A DNA stretch of 64,000 bases from Periconia sp. R9002. Lineage: Eukaryota; Ascomycota; Dothideomycetes; Pleosporales; Periconiaceae. Each line of letters begins with the position of its first letter. Positions within the stretch are counted from its first letter, which is position 1. Location: positions 1 through 64,000 of the forward strand of contig JAMAHW010000082.1 in the NCBI GenBank assembly GCA_023627715.1, given 5' to 3'. Both the position numbers and the translations under genes were made by a program. Under the pieces are notes generated by a model. The model made no database searches. It was not told the origin of the DNA and worked only from the letters and a program-made list of their open reading frames with translations. Of this stretch, positions 11,351 through 23,370 are shown one piece after another.

Positions 11351-14152
11351 TTACCCATCCAGCTCCACATAGTTCGCTGGGAACAAGCCTGTTGCACCAT
11401 TGTATGCACCAAACCACCAATCCTCATCAGGAAATTCCTCCTCGATGTTAGCAAATCTTTTAAAAAATCATTGAAGCTTTTACATACCACTGAAGTGATC
11501 TTAGCGCCCTCTGGGAAACTAAGTTCATTGTCCTCCGCAGCATCATAATCGTAGAGCGCGGTGGCAGTCGCACCTGCACTGCTTGCAGGTTCTGGTTCAG
11601 GCGCTGGGGGTTCTTCGGCAGCGGCAGGGTGAGAAGGCAATGGAGGAGGAGCTCCAGCACTTGCGTCTTCTTCACCCTCTACTAATTCCACATAGTTGGA
11701 CGGGAATAGACCTTGTTCGCCTTGCGCGTTGGTACCCATCCACCAATCTTCATCGACCATATCGATGTTAGTGACATATTCGCCTTCCCGGAGCTCGATC
11801 TCATTATCTTCGGCTTTCTCGTAGTCATACTGGACAAGAGCACGTTGACCTTGGCCGCCGCCTTGTTTATCAGAGGAAAGAGCAGCGGCAACGCCCACAC
11901 CGGCGACTGCGGCAGCCCCAAAAGTAGCAGCTGCAACAGCAGCACCGGCCCCACGGGCAGGATCTTTGGCCTCCACCCGCGGTTCTGGCGATACGTCGCG
12001 AGCTTGTTTGGCAGCCTGGTCAAGAGAGCGGGTTGGCATGGGCGGAGCCTTCTCCTCTGGTGGTGACATAGGTTCGGGTTCGCGACCACGAGCCACAGGC
12101 ATAGCAATACGCACTGGAGATCCGGACGGCTCGGGGGAGGCGCTTCTCGGCGGTTGAGGCGGCGGGGATGGAAGGCGCTGGTGCTGAACGGCGGGCACAT
12201 CGTCCTCTTCTGGTTCAGAGGGTCGGCTTGGTAGTCCGGGCATAGGAACGCCTCGGCCTCCAGCATTAGGTTTGCTAGACATGTCCATGGGAGGTGGGCT
12301 TGGTGCTGCAGGCTCAGGAGCTGCGCGAGAGCCAGGTGCTCCCATGGGAGCGGCACCTTTAAAACGGTCTTTCAGAGCACTAACACCACCCGTAGGTGAA
12401 GAGAGATCCTCCTGCTGTGGTTCTCCACCAGTACGTTGCTCGCTGAGATTGCTGGTTGCGGATTGTCCAGTTCGTGTAGTCTGGACCGGGGCCCAAGATT
12501 TTCCCGTGTAGCCACTCTTCCAACCCCCCTCCCCACTCTTCTGCGCCTGCACAGATGGAGTTGTGATGCCAGGCGATGTTACACTCTGGCCCTGTGCGGC
12601 CTTCTTCTCAGCCCACAACTGGGCTGGGGTCTTGCCACCTTGATCTGCGAACGTTTTGCTCGCACTCCCAATCTGCGCGGCTGGTGCGACTGACTTCACG
12701 CCGAATTCACTTGGAGTGGGTGCCTTTGTTCCAGTGAAGGCGCTGGCACCCCCGAACTTGTTCGCAACCTTGGGCTTGGGCATACTTGTAAGGCGCTCGG
12801 GCTGCTTGAAAGCAGCTGAACGGTCTGCAAGCGATTTAGGTGGCTCATCGTCGTTGTCGTTACTACGCGCAGAAGTACCCGTTGCAGCGGGCGAAAGGCC
12901 GGAGGAAGGGGGGCCAGCTTGCGCTTTCGCCCGAATAGCTGCGATGTCGACCTTGCCAACAGGCTCATACGCGCCTTTGACTACTGTGGGTCGGTCATCA
13001 CCAGATGCTTTCGCCTGTGCGCGGATAGCCGCAATATCCACCTTTCCAACGGGTTGGTATGCGCCCTTGACAACCTCAGGTCTGTCGCTCTGTTGTGACC
13101 CCTGGCCGCTTGTAGAATCGTCCCTCCTCGAAGTGAGCTCTGCTATATTGACTTTAGTAGGTTTATAGGCAGGCTCTACCTTCTCAAGCTGGGTCCTAGA
13201 TAGCTGCGGCGCATCTGCACCCCATCCATCGGCGTCTGTGTCTCCCTGTGAAGCTGGAGCCCTTGATCGTCCAAGTGGATTGAAACCACGCCCCCCACCA
13301 CCGACTTGCGTAGGAGTGAACACTGGCTTCTTCGCTGCAACAGGTGGAGGCCCTGCCGACGGTATATTAGGTCCACCTGAATACTTTGCGCCGGACGCAT
13401 CAGACACCTTTTGGATGATTCGTTCCGGGGTAAGGTCGGCTTCAGATCGGGCAGTGACTTGTACGTGATATCCCTTTATACAATCAGCAAAAAGTCGTTC
13501 CACAATGCCGGGGGAGCAGGGGTAGACAAACATGTAGTAGTTTCGATACAACTCCCAAGTGGCTGCCGAAATAGCCTTTTGTGCGTTCCGGTACGCCTTC
13601 TCCGCACTAACAATGATCAGTGGAAAATTTGAGGAAAATCATATTGAGGACATACCCAAGCTATGAGGACACATTTTGGCAGAGAGGTATTGGGATCCTT
13701 GACCTTGACAAAACCAAATTGTATCCGGCCATCGGAGAACTCATCGAGGAGATCTACGAGTTCACCCTCTGCGAAGTATTAGCTGATGCTGTATGCTATA
13801 AATGTTCAAGACGATGCGGGCAATGGGACCCGAGCTCCATTTGCGATGTGTGGAACTCCCAATTACAGTACGAATTGAGCGGGAATCAAGGCAAGACAGT
13901 CACTTGTGGAATACCGCGACCAACACTCGTTGGATACATAAACGTACCTCCAGTGGTCTGTACTTTCAAAACGCTCTCCTTTCCGCCGTCTTGTTGGAAG
14001 GCGCTGACCAGCGGGGCAGCAACGGTGAAGACAGCCCATTGTCCATAGGTTGGAGAATTGGCCTGAGGTCCGGAAGGCGGCGGGGAATTGATAACATTCT
14101 GGTAGCTCCTTGTTATGCTCGGGCCATTGCTTGACGTGTTGAGACTGGCCAT
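11351..14152 (-). CDS. ABP1: Actin-binding protein Abp1 (ADF-H + two SH3)
   Basis: Five exons: 13948-14152, 13656-13768, 13532-13606, 11488-13473 and 11351-11440, giving 822 residues. The N-terminal ADF-homology domain is rebuilt across three introns: FVKVKDPNTSLPKCVLIAW, CGEGVPERTKGYFGSHL, then GYHVQVTARS. A long Pro/Ser-rich middle carries repeats of the form KVDIAAIRAxA near residues 210-270. The first SH3 (ALVQYDYEKAEDNEIEL...) is followed by a second (TALYDYDAAEDNELSF...) that is completed only by the last exon (DEDWWFGAYNGATGLFPANY). Abp1 links cortical actin patches to endocytosis and Arp2/3. The third intron (58 nt) has a GTTTGT donor and ends in AAAG. A GTAAGT overlaps the stop codon, so a further short 3' exon cannot be excluded. 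Confidence 0.9.
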
Positions 14153-14891
14153 GTTGTACGATGGTAAGAGGTGTTTGTGTATTTGCGGGGGTTTCGAGTT
14201 GGAGTAGGGGCGCGAATAGCACACGTAGGGACGAAGTGCAGAGGTCGGTGTAGATGGTGGATCTTTCTACGAAGAATCCAGCAATTTGCCTAGAGGGCTC
14301 GTGTACAATATGACGCGTACGGTGCGGTTTTGCTCTGTACAATGCACGGTCTGCCGCCAGAATGCAGCTGTCTGCAGTGTGCCGTTGCTCCAGTCCAAGG
14401 CACACAGCACAGCCTCTTGCCAAGCGCCTTCCGTCATCCATCGCATTACCTAATCAAGGCTTGCTCGCGTGGCGTTAGGTAGCAGGGCAGGGGCAGTTAG
14501 GTACCCAGCTGCCAGCCCGCCTCACTTTCCAACGGTTGGCTGACAGTCATTGCGCTCCGTGGTCCCTACCTTCAAGTCACAACACCCTCTTGCTTTTTTC
14601 CTTTCCACACCTCTATAACCCACATCAGCCCACGCAGCTAGGCCTTCAACTCAACATCGACAGCACCTCCCTCGCCGCCATATCATCTCTTGCAACCACC
14701 CAATAGACAGATCCCCTTGCTCCGCACGCGCAGTGACCCGCAGTTGAGAAACCCGAACGTTTATTTAACTCCCGTCACAGTTGATATCAGCCAGCTTTCT
14801 GCCACACCTATCCATGTCTCCTTCCTCAGCCTACAGCGCGCATTTGGTGAAGCTCCATTTGTGAGCTTTGCCCGGTCAGAGGCATTAGGAT
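14153..14891. promoter_or_regulatory. Divergent promoter Abp1 / F-box-like gene
   Basis: About 740 bp between two divergent starts. The right half is rich in CT and CA (14570-14700), typical of fungal 5' leaders. No clear TATA element or other named site was found. Confidence 0.45.
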
Positions 14892-17800
14892 ATGGAGGAC
14901 AGGGAGTCAAGCACCGCTTCCTCGGTCGACTTCTACGATTCCGAAAAGAAGCCCGACAGCAGTCACTTGGAACCTGAGCATGGCCCAAGCGATAGCGGTG
15001 CTACGAAGCGCAAAGCAGAGGAACCTATACCAGTTGAAGAGAAGAAGCCTAGGCTTGATCCCTCTTCTCTACTTTCATGTGATTTGAAGCCATGCGCTGG
15101 CCTTCCGCCAGCGGTTTGGCAGCATGTTTTTCTGTTTTGTTCTCTTCATGACCTCGGTCGATTGCTTCAAGTCAATCGATCATTTCGTTCCTATCTCACA
15201 GACGTCTCCAGCGTCTCATCTTCAGACCTAACATCCGGGTCACTGCATCTCCTAAAGTCTCACTCTATTTGGGCCTCTGCCCGCAATTCACTACCTGTCA
15301 AACCCCCAAAGCCTCCCCAGGGTTTCTCCGAATTGCAAGTATGGCAGCTTGCTTGGTCAAAACGGTGCCAATTTTGCGGGAAAGAGAGCTCTGCTGTCCC
15401 AGGAGACAAGGTCTGGCAGAAGGGGCCTGGTGCGCATGGTGTACGTACGATTTGGCCTTTTGGGATTAGGTCATGTGGGACGTGTTTGATGGAACAGTGC
15501 CAAACTGTGAGTAGTGGCAATTGTGAGAACTACGAGTTTTCTGACAAACACAGGATGCCAGTCTTGTCTTATCGCCGTCTGCTTCACTGCGTCCTGCTCT
15601 TCCTTTTGCCCCTATAACAAGCGAACAACACTATATCCCTGCTTATACCCTGCAATCGGCAACGACACCGGCTACCATTGAGATATCAAAGTATTATCTT
15701 AAAAAGCATGTGGAGGACATCACAAAGGAGCTGGATGATGCCTTGAAACTCGGGAACGCAGCAGCTCAGGAGTGGTTTAAAGGACTCGAAGTTCGTGGTG
15801 TCGAGCGTATGAGGGTGGCCGAGCAATGGGAGCGCTGGGAAGAAAAGTATCAATGTTGGGCAGCTCATAACGATTCGAAACGAACGGCGACAGCAGCACC
15901 CGATGTGCCCTCAGCTGATCCGGCGGCGTTGCAAAAAGAAACATCGAAATCGCCAGTGCGCAAGGCTGTATCTCCCATGATACTTGCCCCGGTTCCAACG
16001 GGTACGTTTTTTTCTGCGTCAAATTTTGCCAAAGATGGTAGCTTGTTTCAACGCTTTAACGACACTCCCAATACATACCTAACAAGTGCAGCTACCCCCT
16101 CGAGGTTTGTACCATCGCGGCCGCCGACTGCTCCTCATCAATACACCCCTCAACCTGGAAATGGTGGTGGTCCGCCTGGACAGCGAAACCTCCATGATGC
16201 GAACGAGACCAAAGCAAGTCGTAAAGCAGATATAGAACGTCGGTGCCAACATATCAATCCACCCATTCCACCAAACGTACTGCGCCACATGGAGTCTTTT
16301 AAGGCAGCTTTACAGATTTCCCAACCAATGACTGAGCATGCGTGGAGTGTGCTTCAACCCCGTCTGCTAGCCCAACTTCCTGCTGCCCAACAAGCCGAGG
16401 CAGACCACGTGGCACGCAATGCTTCGGTTTCCAAATTACCCGAGCGCCGCGCTCCTGAGGTCAACTCCAAAGAAGCTAAGGAAGCCATGGATCGTGAGTG
16501 GGAGATAGGCCAACAACCTATTCGCGATAAGCTAGGCGCTCTTTCCGATCAGTACATCAATCGTAATTGGGACCACGGCAGAGCAGTCACTTATGAGAAC
16601 TGCCCCAAGTTTGCAGCTGACGTATTGGTAAACGTGCGACGCAATTATTACAGTGATACTGATGTCTCAGAAAATGCGGCCGATTGGAACAATTCATCTG
16701 TTGCGGACATGGCCAGTGGATCAACTAAGCCTAAACTTGTTTTGGACAACATGAAATGGGTATATGACAACAAGGTCAAACCTCTAACAGAACAGTATCG
16801 GAAAGAAATTTTTCTCTGCAACGGCTGCGAAGGCAATTTCAAGTATTATGGTTTTGAAGGTGTTATCCAGCACTTTGGGGCCAAGCACACTAATGCGTTC
16901 AGCGTTGGCAACATTGTTGTACATTGGAGAGAAGCGGAGTGGCCTGCAGGACCCCCTTTCCACCCAGATCCCACATCTGTGAAGCATGCTTACCACGCTA
17001 CCCCCAGTACGTCGGGCCACGCCGGTTACGGCGCATATTATGGTGGGTACTCACGCGCAGGCACCTCTACTCCACACACGCAGTCCCATCTTCCCCAGGC
17101 TAGCCCAGGTCCATATCATTATGCTGGCCATTACAACGGACCATTCGCTCCCCCACAGATGCATCCTTCGGTAACACCTGGTTACGATTACAAAAACCAG
17201 CCATACGGCGTATCGATGGATAGCTACTCGTACCAGCCCATGGCGCCGCCCCAAGGTTTTGGATCTCAACCAGGTTACGGTCCTCAACCAGGAAACGGAT
17301 ACATGGCTTCTCCTGCCATGTCCAATCCCGCTATGGCGACGCTTCCAACCACCCAACGTCAGATGCATGGTGCAGCGGATGATACGCAAATTAAATCAGA
17401 AGAACGCGATCACCGAACAAGTCTTTTTAATAAACAAGTGAGTACCATCATCGGCGTGGCCCAGGATGTATGGAAGCAAACCTCCGGGATCAAGGACTTT
17501 CCCAACAGCCTTCGCATATACGTTCTACTGCAGCGTGTCATTTCAAAATTCCATATTGAGTTCAACCATGAGCCAGATCTGAGCCACTTCATTGATGCTT
17601 TTTCTAGCGATGAGATCCCCCGGGCTCTGAAGCACGTAGCTGGCCTTTCTTGCAAAACCTGCCAGGAGGGTCCTTCTCATCACCGATCAGTGCAAGACGA
17701 GCGAAGGACCTATACTGCTTCAACTCTGTTCTCTCATTTCGAATCTCATCACCTAGGTGTTCAGATACCGCCCTATGCAAATGGCCAACCAAGGAATCCC

Positions 17801-19615
17801 CTGGACTGGAAGGAGGATATGATAGAGCTTCCTAGTGATCGATTCATCTCAGGTTTGATACACGCGCCTGGCATGGACGATGACAAACTCCATATGATTG
17901 CTACTACCTTTCCAGCACTGTTTCCCACTCCTCTGCCAAAAATAGGTAGTGTAGAGGAACATGATATAGCCTTGCGTGAAAAGGGTTTACTCAAGGATAC
18001 AAAAAGCAACTCGAAAGGTGACAAATCAGGAGTTCCATCGGAAAAGTCCGGACCGTCATCTCTGGCATCTCCGTATACAGGGTCACCTCTACCCGCAAAA
18101 CCTACTGCGATGGGATATCCCCAACATCGGTCATCACTTCCAGCTTTGGAAACCGAAAGAACTGGTAATACTGACAAAAGGGGTCCGTCCCGAGGCAGTC
18201 CTTTATCCGATGAACGAAGGAATCGTTATCATGCCGAGTCATTATACTATGTAGGTCGGACATATATTTCTCCAGAGCAGGGGGGAGGGGCTAACAGTAT
18301 GTGCTTTCAGCTTCCCAGGGAGCATCCGGATCGCGAGTACTATTATACTGAAGAACTACCGGAACACCAGGGGAACTACAGGAGACTTCGTGAGCCCAGG
18401 CAATATTTCGAGGAATATCGTGAGCGCCAGCCTCTGTACAGGGATCAGGAAGCTTATTTCCATCCGGAGGAAGAACGGGGTATTGCGTATCCACGCAATG
18501 GAGCATATGCCCCGGACTATATTCCCTCGTCTCGCCAGGTTCGATATTCGGAAGCAGCCACTTATTATGCACCAGAGCCTCGATTTATCAGGGAACCGAG
18601 AGCACAAGATATTAATCCATCCGAAGGGAATGTTATTGCAGGGCAATTCTTAGAGGATTTCGTACCTAGTCGGCCACCTACCAATGAACATCTGGATGTT
18701 AGAGATAAGCCTATGGCGGAGCCAGATCATGAGGATGGGACCCGGTTTTCGCCGCCACCTGTGAACGCTTCCACTGTGGCAGGAGCGACGGAGCTACATC
18801 GCTTTGGCGATGCAGCTCAGCCCCCTCCGCCTTCTACTGTGTCTAATGGGTCCAGATACGAGGAAAGTCGCCCAGCGCGTCGTCCTATACGTACTCCGGA
18901 TTCTACACGTGGTGCACGAAGACCTGGACCACATAGACCTAGCCAAAGACACGGTCACGCACCCTCACGATACTATAGATATATGAGTGTTGCTCGTGAA
19001 GCTCGTGATGAACCTTATTTTCGAGCGGCTAGCATCAGTCGCTCTCAAAGCAAGCGTTATGAGGAACAGAGGCGACGTATTGATGAACAAGAAACTCATC
19101 AGCCAACTGCAGATCGCGAACAACCGTTTTCCAGGGACCACAGTCTAGAACGAGTACCGGTGGACGATCCATCATACCAAGGTCGACCCATGTCTAGGGG
19201 ATATGTGTCTGTGCAAGACCGACTTCATCCGCTATCTTCTCCTCGCTATCATTATAGCAGATACCCAGAAGAATCTCGCGGGCCTGCTGTCTACATGCAA
19301 GACCACGGATATCCCATTCAAGAATACGAACTTGTTCGCATACCACGCGAGGCGCACTCAGCACGAGGCTCATACGACCCTCGCTCTCCAACTCGTTATA
19401 TGGAGCACGAGTCGGAGAATATTCGTTACGTCCCCGTGCCTTTTGATGACCCATATCCTCAACGCTATGATGGCGGTCCTCAATCAATATATCACGATGA
19501 AAGAGAACGGCATCTGCCCTCACGAAAGCCAGCTTATGCATCGGAAACAACTTATGAACCGCCGATGCCAGAGATCAAAGTGGAATCGACAGCGCCAGTT
19601 ACGGAAGCGCCTTGA
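14892..19615 (+). CDS. F-box-like protein with two zinc-finger-like segments
   Basis: Exons 14892-15506 and 15554-19615, with a 47-nt intron (GTGAGT...CACAG); 1558 residues. Near residues 70-105 there is an F-box-like segment: LPPAVWQHVFLFCSLHDLGR then LLQVNRSFRSYL. A Cys-rich patch follows at ~155-205 (CQFCGKE ... CGTC). In the middle are two C2H2-like arrangements: CNGCEGNFKYYGFEG...QHFGAKH, and CKTCQEG...HFESHH. The last third is a low-complexity Arg/Tyr/Pro/Glu-rich tail with many RYY, REPR and HRPSQ pieces and is probably disordered. F-box proteins usually recruit substrates to SCF ubiquitin ligases, but no substrate domain is recognised. A nuclear regulatory role is equally possible. 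The gene stands alone between divergent Abp1 and convergent PEBP genes. Confidence 0.8.
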
Positions 19616-19902
19616 AAGGGCGAATTTGGGACCAAGTGTCAATCTGTACATAAGCTGACGTTACACCTTCTCCGGATCATGTCAAATTACTTTTGTATAT
19701 ATAGAGCGTACATGCATGCACACGCAGATGTCGGACTATGAGCAGGTATACGATTAATTTTCAAATAAATGAAAACGATTAATGTCAAATTCTTGTTGAT
19801 TGCGCCATGAACACGACATGCAGCCGGGCATGAAAACTCAATACTTAGAGATGAAACGTGATACACATCTTACTCTAGATAGCCACAACAACCCTGTTCA
19901 CC

Positions 19903-20924
19903 TTACTGCTTCTTATTCTGCGCGTAGATGAAATTTGCGGCCACAGGTACCAAACCATTCTCCTTTGCCCAGTCTCGTACGCCTCCTCCTTCCTCGCCAG
20001 TCCCCCAGTGCTGTCTGTCGTCAGGCTTGCTCAGATGCAGAGGCTCCGTTGTTCTATTCTGTGGCGTAAACACTAGAAATACGTAACGGTGCTTTCCCGT
20101 CTTTTCCGGGGGGCCGGGTGGCTTGTAGTCTACGATGTCATCTGGTGAGTTACTTCCACTCTTCTGAGACGATGTAACAGCGTCTCCACCAAAACCATAG
20201 ACAGAAGGGCGAGAACCACCCATGTCGAGTCCTGGGACGTGAACAGGAGCAGGAAGGGTCGAGTAGCTCTCTGACGTTTGAGCAATTGAGACGTTTGTGG
20301 CGATCCAATGGCACATTTCAGACCACTTCGGGTTGTCACGCGAGGGTGCGTCTGGGTCGGTTAGAGTGATTACATACGTCTTGCCGTTAGTTTTTTCATC
20401 TTCTTCATGGTAGAGCGCGATGGTGGGTTCGTCTTGGAGGTGTTTCGGCGCAATAGTGTTCCCCAGCTCAGCCACGTGCGATTTACTCCAGGTGACGGAC
20501 AGAGTGAGAGAAGGCTGAAAATCGTCGATCACTGTATGATTTTTTTTTAGCTCCATATGAGTCTGGGCTTCATTTTTGTGGAGTCCCTGCAGGACGATGC
20601 TTGTACGTATAGAGCCTCAGAATTGCAGGTACGGGCTCGTCCAGATTTCTCATGTGACTTCTTGGGAAGATGGGCTGGAAGTCTAATCCAGCTCAAAATG
20701 GCGACATACCGGTGGGGATGATTTCAGCTTTTTGGAGCCTAAATGGATTAGTTTGTCAATTGGAGCGGTATGACAGGAGTATAGTACGCTTTTCTCGTTT
20801 CCTTCAAGCTATTGATGGCATTGTCCGTCAACGGTTGTTGCTCGATCGGAAGTGCTAGGCCTACTGCTCCCATGTGAAGGACCAATGGGAAGATGACGGA
20901 CGCAACGAAGCTGAACGAAATCAT
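19903..20924 (-). CDS. Secreted PEBP-family protein
   Basis: Three exons: 20788-20924, 20710-20738 (29 nt) and 19903-20531, 264 residues. The last exon alone carries the phosphatidylethanolamine-binding fold: TYVITLTDPDAPSRDNPKW, the WSEMCHWI segment and HRYVFLVFTPQN. It lacks a sensible start. Joining the two upstream exons gives RKALQKAEIIPT then VIDDFQPSLTLSVTW, the expected start of fungal PEBP proteins, preceded by a hydrophobic signal-peptide-like N-terminus (MISFSFVASVIFPLVLHMG, then AVGLALP). The first donor is a weaker GTACTA; its intron has CTAAT then TTTAG. The second intron is 178 nt (GTATGT...ACAG). Relatives include the yeast carboxypeptidase Y inhibitor Tfs1. Secretion or vacuolar delivery is inferred. 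Confidence 0.85.
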
Positions 20925-22634
20925 TTTGACAATATGCGTCAGAATGTATCTAATTGACGATAGATATTGATGTATGCAAATCAAATACACTGATGAGATG
21001 ATGGTAACATGGAAGAGCTGAGTTATTTGAAGTCTGGTCGTGCAATAGTTCCATCTTACGTCATAATAGACGCATAGCATTGCATGCGCCGTCTGCGAAT
21101 CAGTTCCCAGCGTACCAACAAAAAATCAATTGAATCGAGATATCTCACCACAAATCTATGCAGCGCACAATTCTCTGCTCTCGTTCAATCATAAAATCCC
21201 CGAGCGAAAAGGGATGTCAGATTTTAGGCCTAGTAGGCTTGAGCTGGCGAGTAAGCAACCTAGCCCAAACCCCAACCTTACATCTCTTAGCACTACAAGA
21301 TGCTCGATGGTTCGTCGAACCCTCTAGGCTCAATACTAGAAACTCCTCAACAGACCCTTTGTCCCACTAGTAAGGTTCTCCGCGATTTATGGTACCCCGC
21401 GGCTCCACTCTAATTACATCAATCTATCTTTGGATATACGTTGTTGTACTAGGGACATGCTAAACAATCTCTTTCTTTCTAGAGATGCTCCCGGGGACGT
21501 ATCGTCAAGATGAGATGATTGATTTTAAGTATTTTCCATCGTAACCATTACAAAATAGTAGTCTGGAGCGTAAATGCTGTATCGATTAATGGGTCTTCCC
21601 CCCAAGTTCGATAGCGAGTAGCGAATCTACCACCAAACTGTCCATTCTCCACATAAGAATGGAACATGACAATGTATTGCAAAGCATAGTGGCTGTGAAG
21701 GGAAGGTTAAGCCACATCTCAACTACCGTAAAAACTCGACAATGTCGAGTACGCCGACGTTCTTGGCTAGCAGAAAATGGCATGGTCTTATTAGCTACAA
21801 CCACTCTTTAGAGGGAGTTACAGAGCAATTAAATGTTGACTAGTTATAAAGCACCGAATTATAAGGCGTAAATCTCTGTAGTTAAGAACATAGTTGTACT
21901 CGTTATTTCCGAATTTGTACTGTCGATACGAGAAAGGGAGATGCCATCCAATGAGAACCTGTGTATATCTTGCGTATCTGATTTTTGTGATATTGGTTGC
22001 TCGCCTTCCTTTCTTGGATTTTCTTCTCTTGATAAATTTATGTATATATACCTATTATTCTTTAGTTTTGATGCAAGGACATCTGTGTAGGGTACCTCTG
22101 TATCAAACGATCAACATTGATATATTTCTCACCAGTGTACCATTATAGGGGACTGTTTTGGGTAATTTCCCCAACGGTAAAAATATTTTCACTCTATGAT
22201 CAATAATTTCATAGCTAACCTGTGTTGTTCTCCACAATACAAGAGATCATCTGTCACCCCATTCCCACCGTTCGTCACTAAACTAGGCTACGATGTGTTT
22301 CCCATGACCGCTCTGTTGCAATTATGAGCCTCAGCTGATTGATAATCTAGATTATAACATCAAGATGGATACACCTAAATATGCTTTCCGAGGCAGCACG
22401 AGCTATGAATGACTTTAACATGACGACAAAAGAGTCTCAAGGCTGAAAAAGGAGCATAATTGTGGCCCACACAAGTGGCGGAACCCGACTTACACAGCTG
22501 GACGTCGGCGAGGTACTCAATAGTCTATTCTTCGATTGGTTGCGTCTGTCTACAGAGGGGTCACACGTCGGGATTTGTCAACCTGCTGTAGATCAGAAAA
22601 AGTGTACTCAACAAGTTTAGGGGCTCAACTTCAC
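20925..22634. other. Intergenic, no gene seen
   Basis: About 1.7 kb of moderately AT-rich sequence between divergent starts (PEBP and the Gly/His-rich gene). It contains only short unsupported frames. No repeat, tRNA or transposon signature was found by eye. Confidence 0.5.
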
Positions 22635-22643
22635 TTATAAATA
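22635..22643 (+). promoter_or_regulatory. TATA box of the Gly/His-rich gene
   Basis: TTATAAATA lies 85 bp before the start codon. It is followed by a CA-rich leader (ATCAAGTTACTCATCC) consistent with initiation roughly 30 bp downstream. A clear TATA box suggests a strongly regulated gene. Confidence 0.6.
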
Positions 22644-22727
22644 TGAGGCCCTCTAGCGAGGTCAATCAAGTTACTCATCCAAACAATCCAAGACACTCGA
22701 ATCAATTTCAATCATCCTCCATTGAAC

Positions 22728-23370
22728 ATGAAGTACGTCCTTCTTCACCTCGCCATCCTTGGCGCGGCCACTGCCCTTGTGGCTCGTGAGGCCGATCCTC
22801 GAGCTGCCCAGTACAAGTCACTTGCTTCCGTCAACGTGGTAAGTAGTGTTTGAGCTTTCGATATACTGAGCAAGACCCCCGTTACGGTCAGATCTCGACT
22901 AACTTTACACAGGCCCGTAGGGACGACTGGGGAGGCCACCATGGAGGACATGACCATGGAGACGATGATCATCATGGAGGAGACGATCACGGAGGACACT
23001 ACCGTAAGAGAGACGACCACGGTGGCGATGGAGGCCACGGCGGAGGTCATGGCGGACACGGTGGTGATGGAGGTCATGGCGGTGGAGGCGGTGGAGGCCA
23101 TGGAGGCGGAGGCCATGGAGGTGGAGGAGGTGGAGGTCATGGCGGNNNNNNNNNNNNNNNNNNNNNNNNNNNNNNNNNNNNNNNNNNNNNNNNNNNNNNN
23201 NNNNNNNNNNNNNNNNNNNNNNNNNNNNNNNNNNNNNNNGTGGAGATGGTGGACACGGCGGAGGTGATGGCGGACACGGTGGTGGTGGAGGTCATGGCGG
23301 TGGAGGCGGTGGAGGCCATGGAGGTGGAGGCGGTGGTGGTCACGGAGGTGGTGGTGGTGGCCACAAATAA
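22728..23370 (+). CDS. Gly/His-rich secreted protein, interrupted by assembly gap
   Basis: Exon 1 is 22728-22838 (37 residues, MKYVLLHLAILGAATALVAR...), a clear signal peptide. A 74-nt intron (GTAAGT, CTAACTTT, ACACAG) leads to exon 2, 22913-23370. The mature protein starts ARRDDWGGHHGGHDHGDDD and becomes almost pure Gly and His with some Asp: GGHGGGGGGGH-type units. Dibasic pairs (ARR, YRKR) each precede an Asp-Asp, resembling Kex2 processing sites. A run of 94 N lies inside the repeat. Exon 2 with 94 N is 458 nt, not divisible by three, although both sides are coding, so the gap length is not the true one. The His-rich composition suggests metal binding or a wall-associated role; no family is recognised. 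Confidence 0.75.
23146..23239. other. Assembly gap (94 N) in a coding repeat
   Basis: All 94 positions are N. Both flanks are the same Gly/His-coding repeat (GGTGGAGGTCATGGCGG type), so the gap probably reflects a collapsed or unresolved repeat, and its real size is unknown. Confidence 0.95.

Noticed and set aside
20556..20640. Alternative PEBP N-terminus reading upstream of the ATG at 20556
   Set aside because: It is open for only about 20 codons without an ATG, while the splice to VIDDFQPS restores the family sequence exactly.
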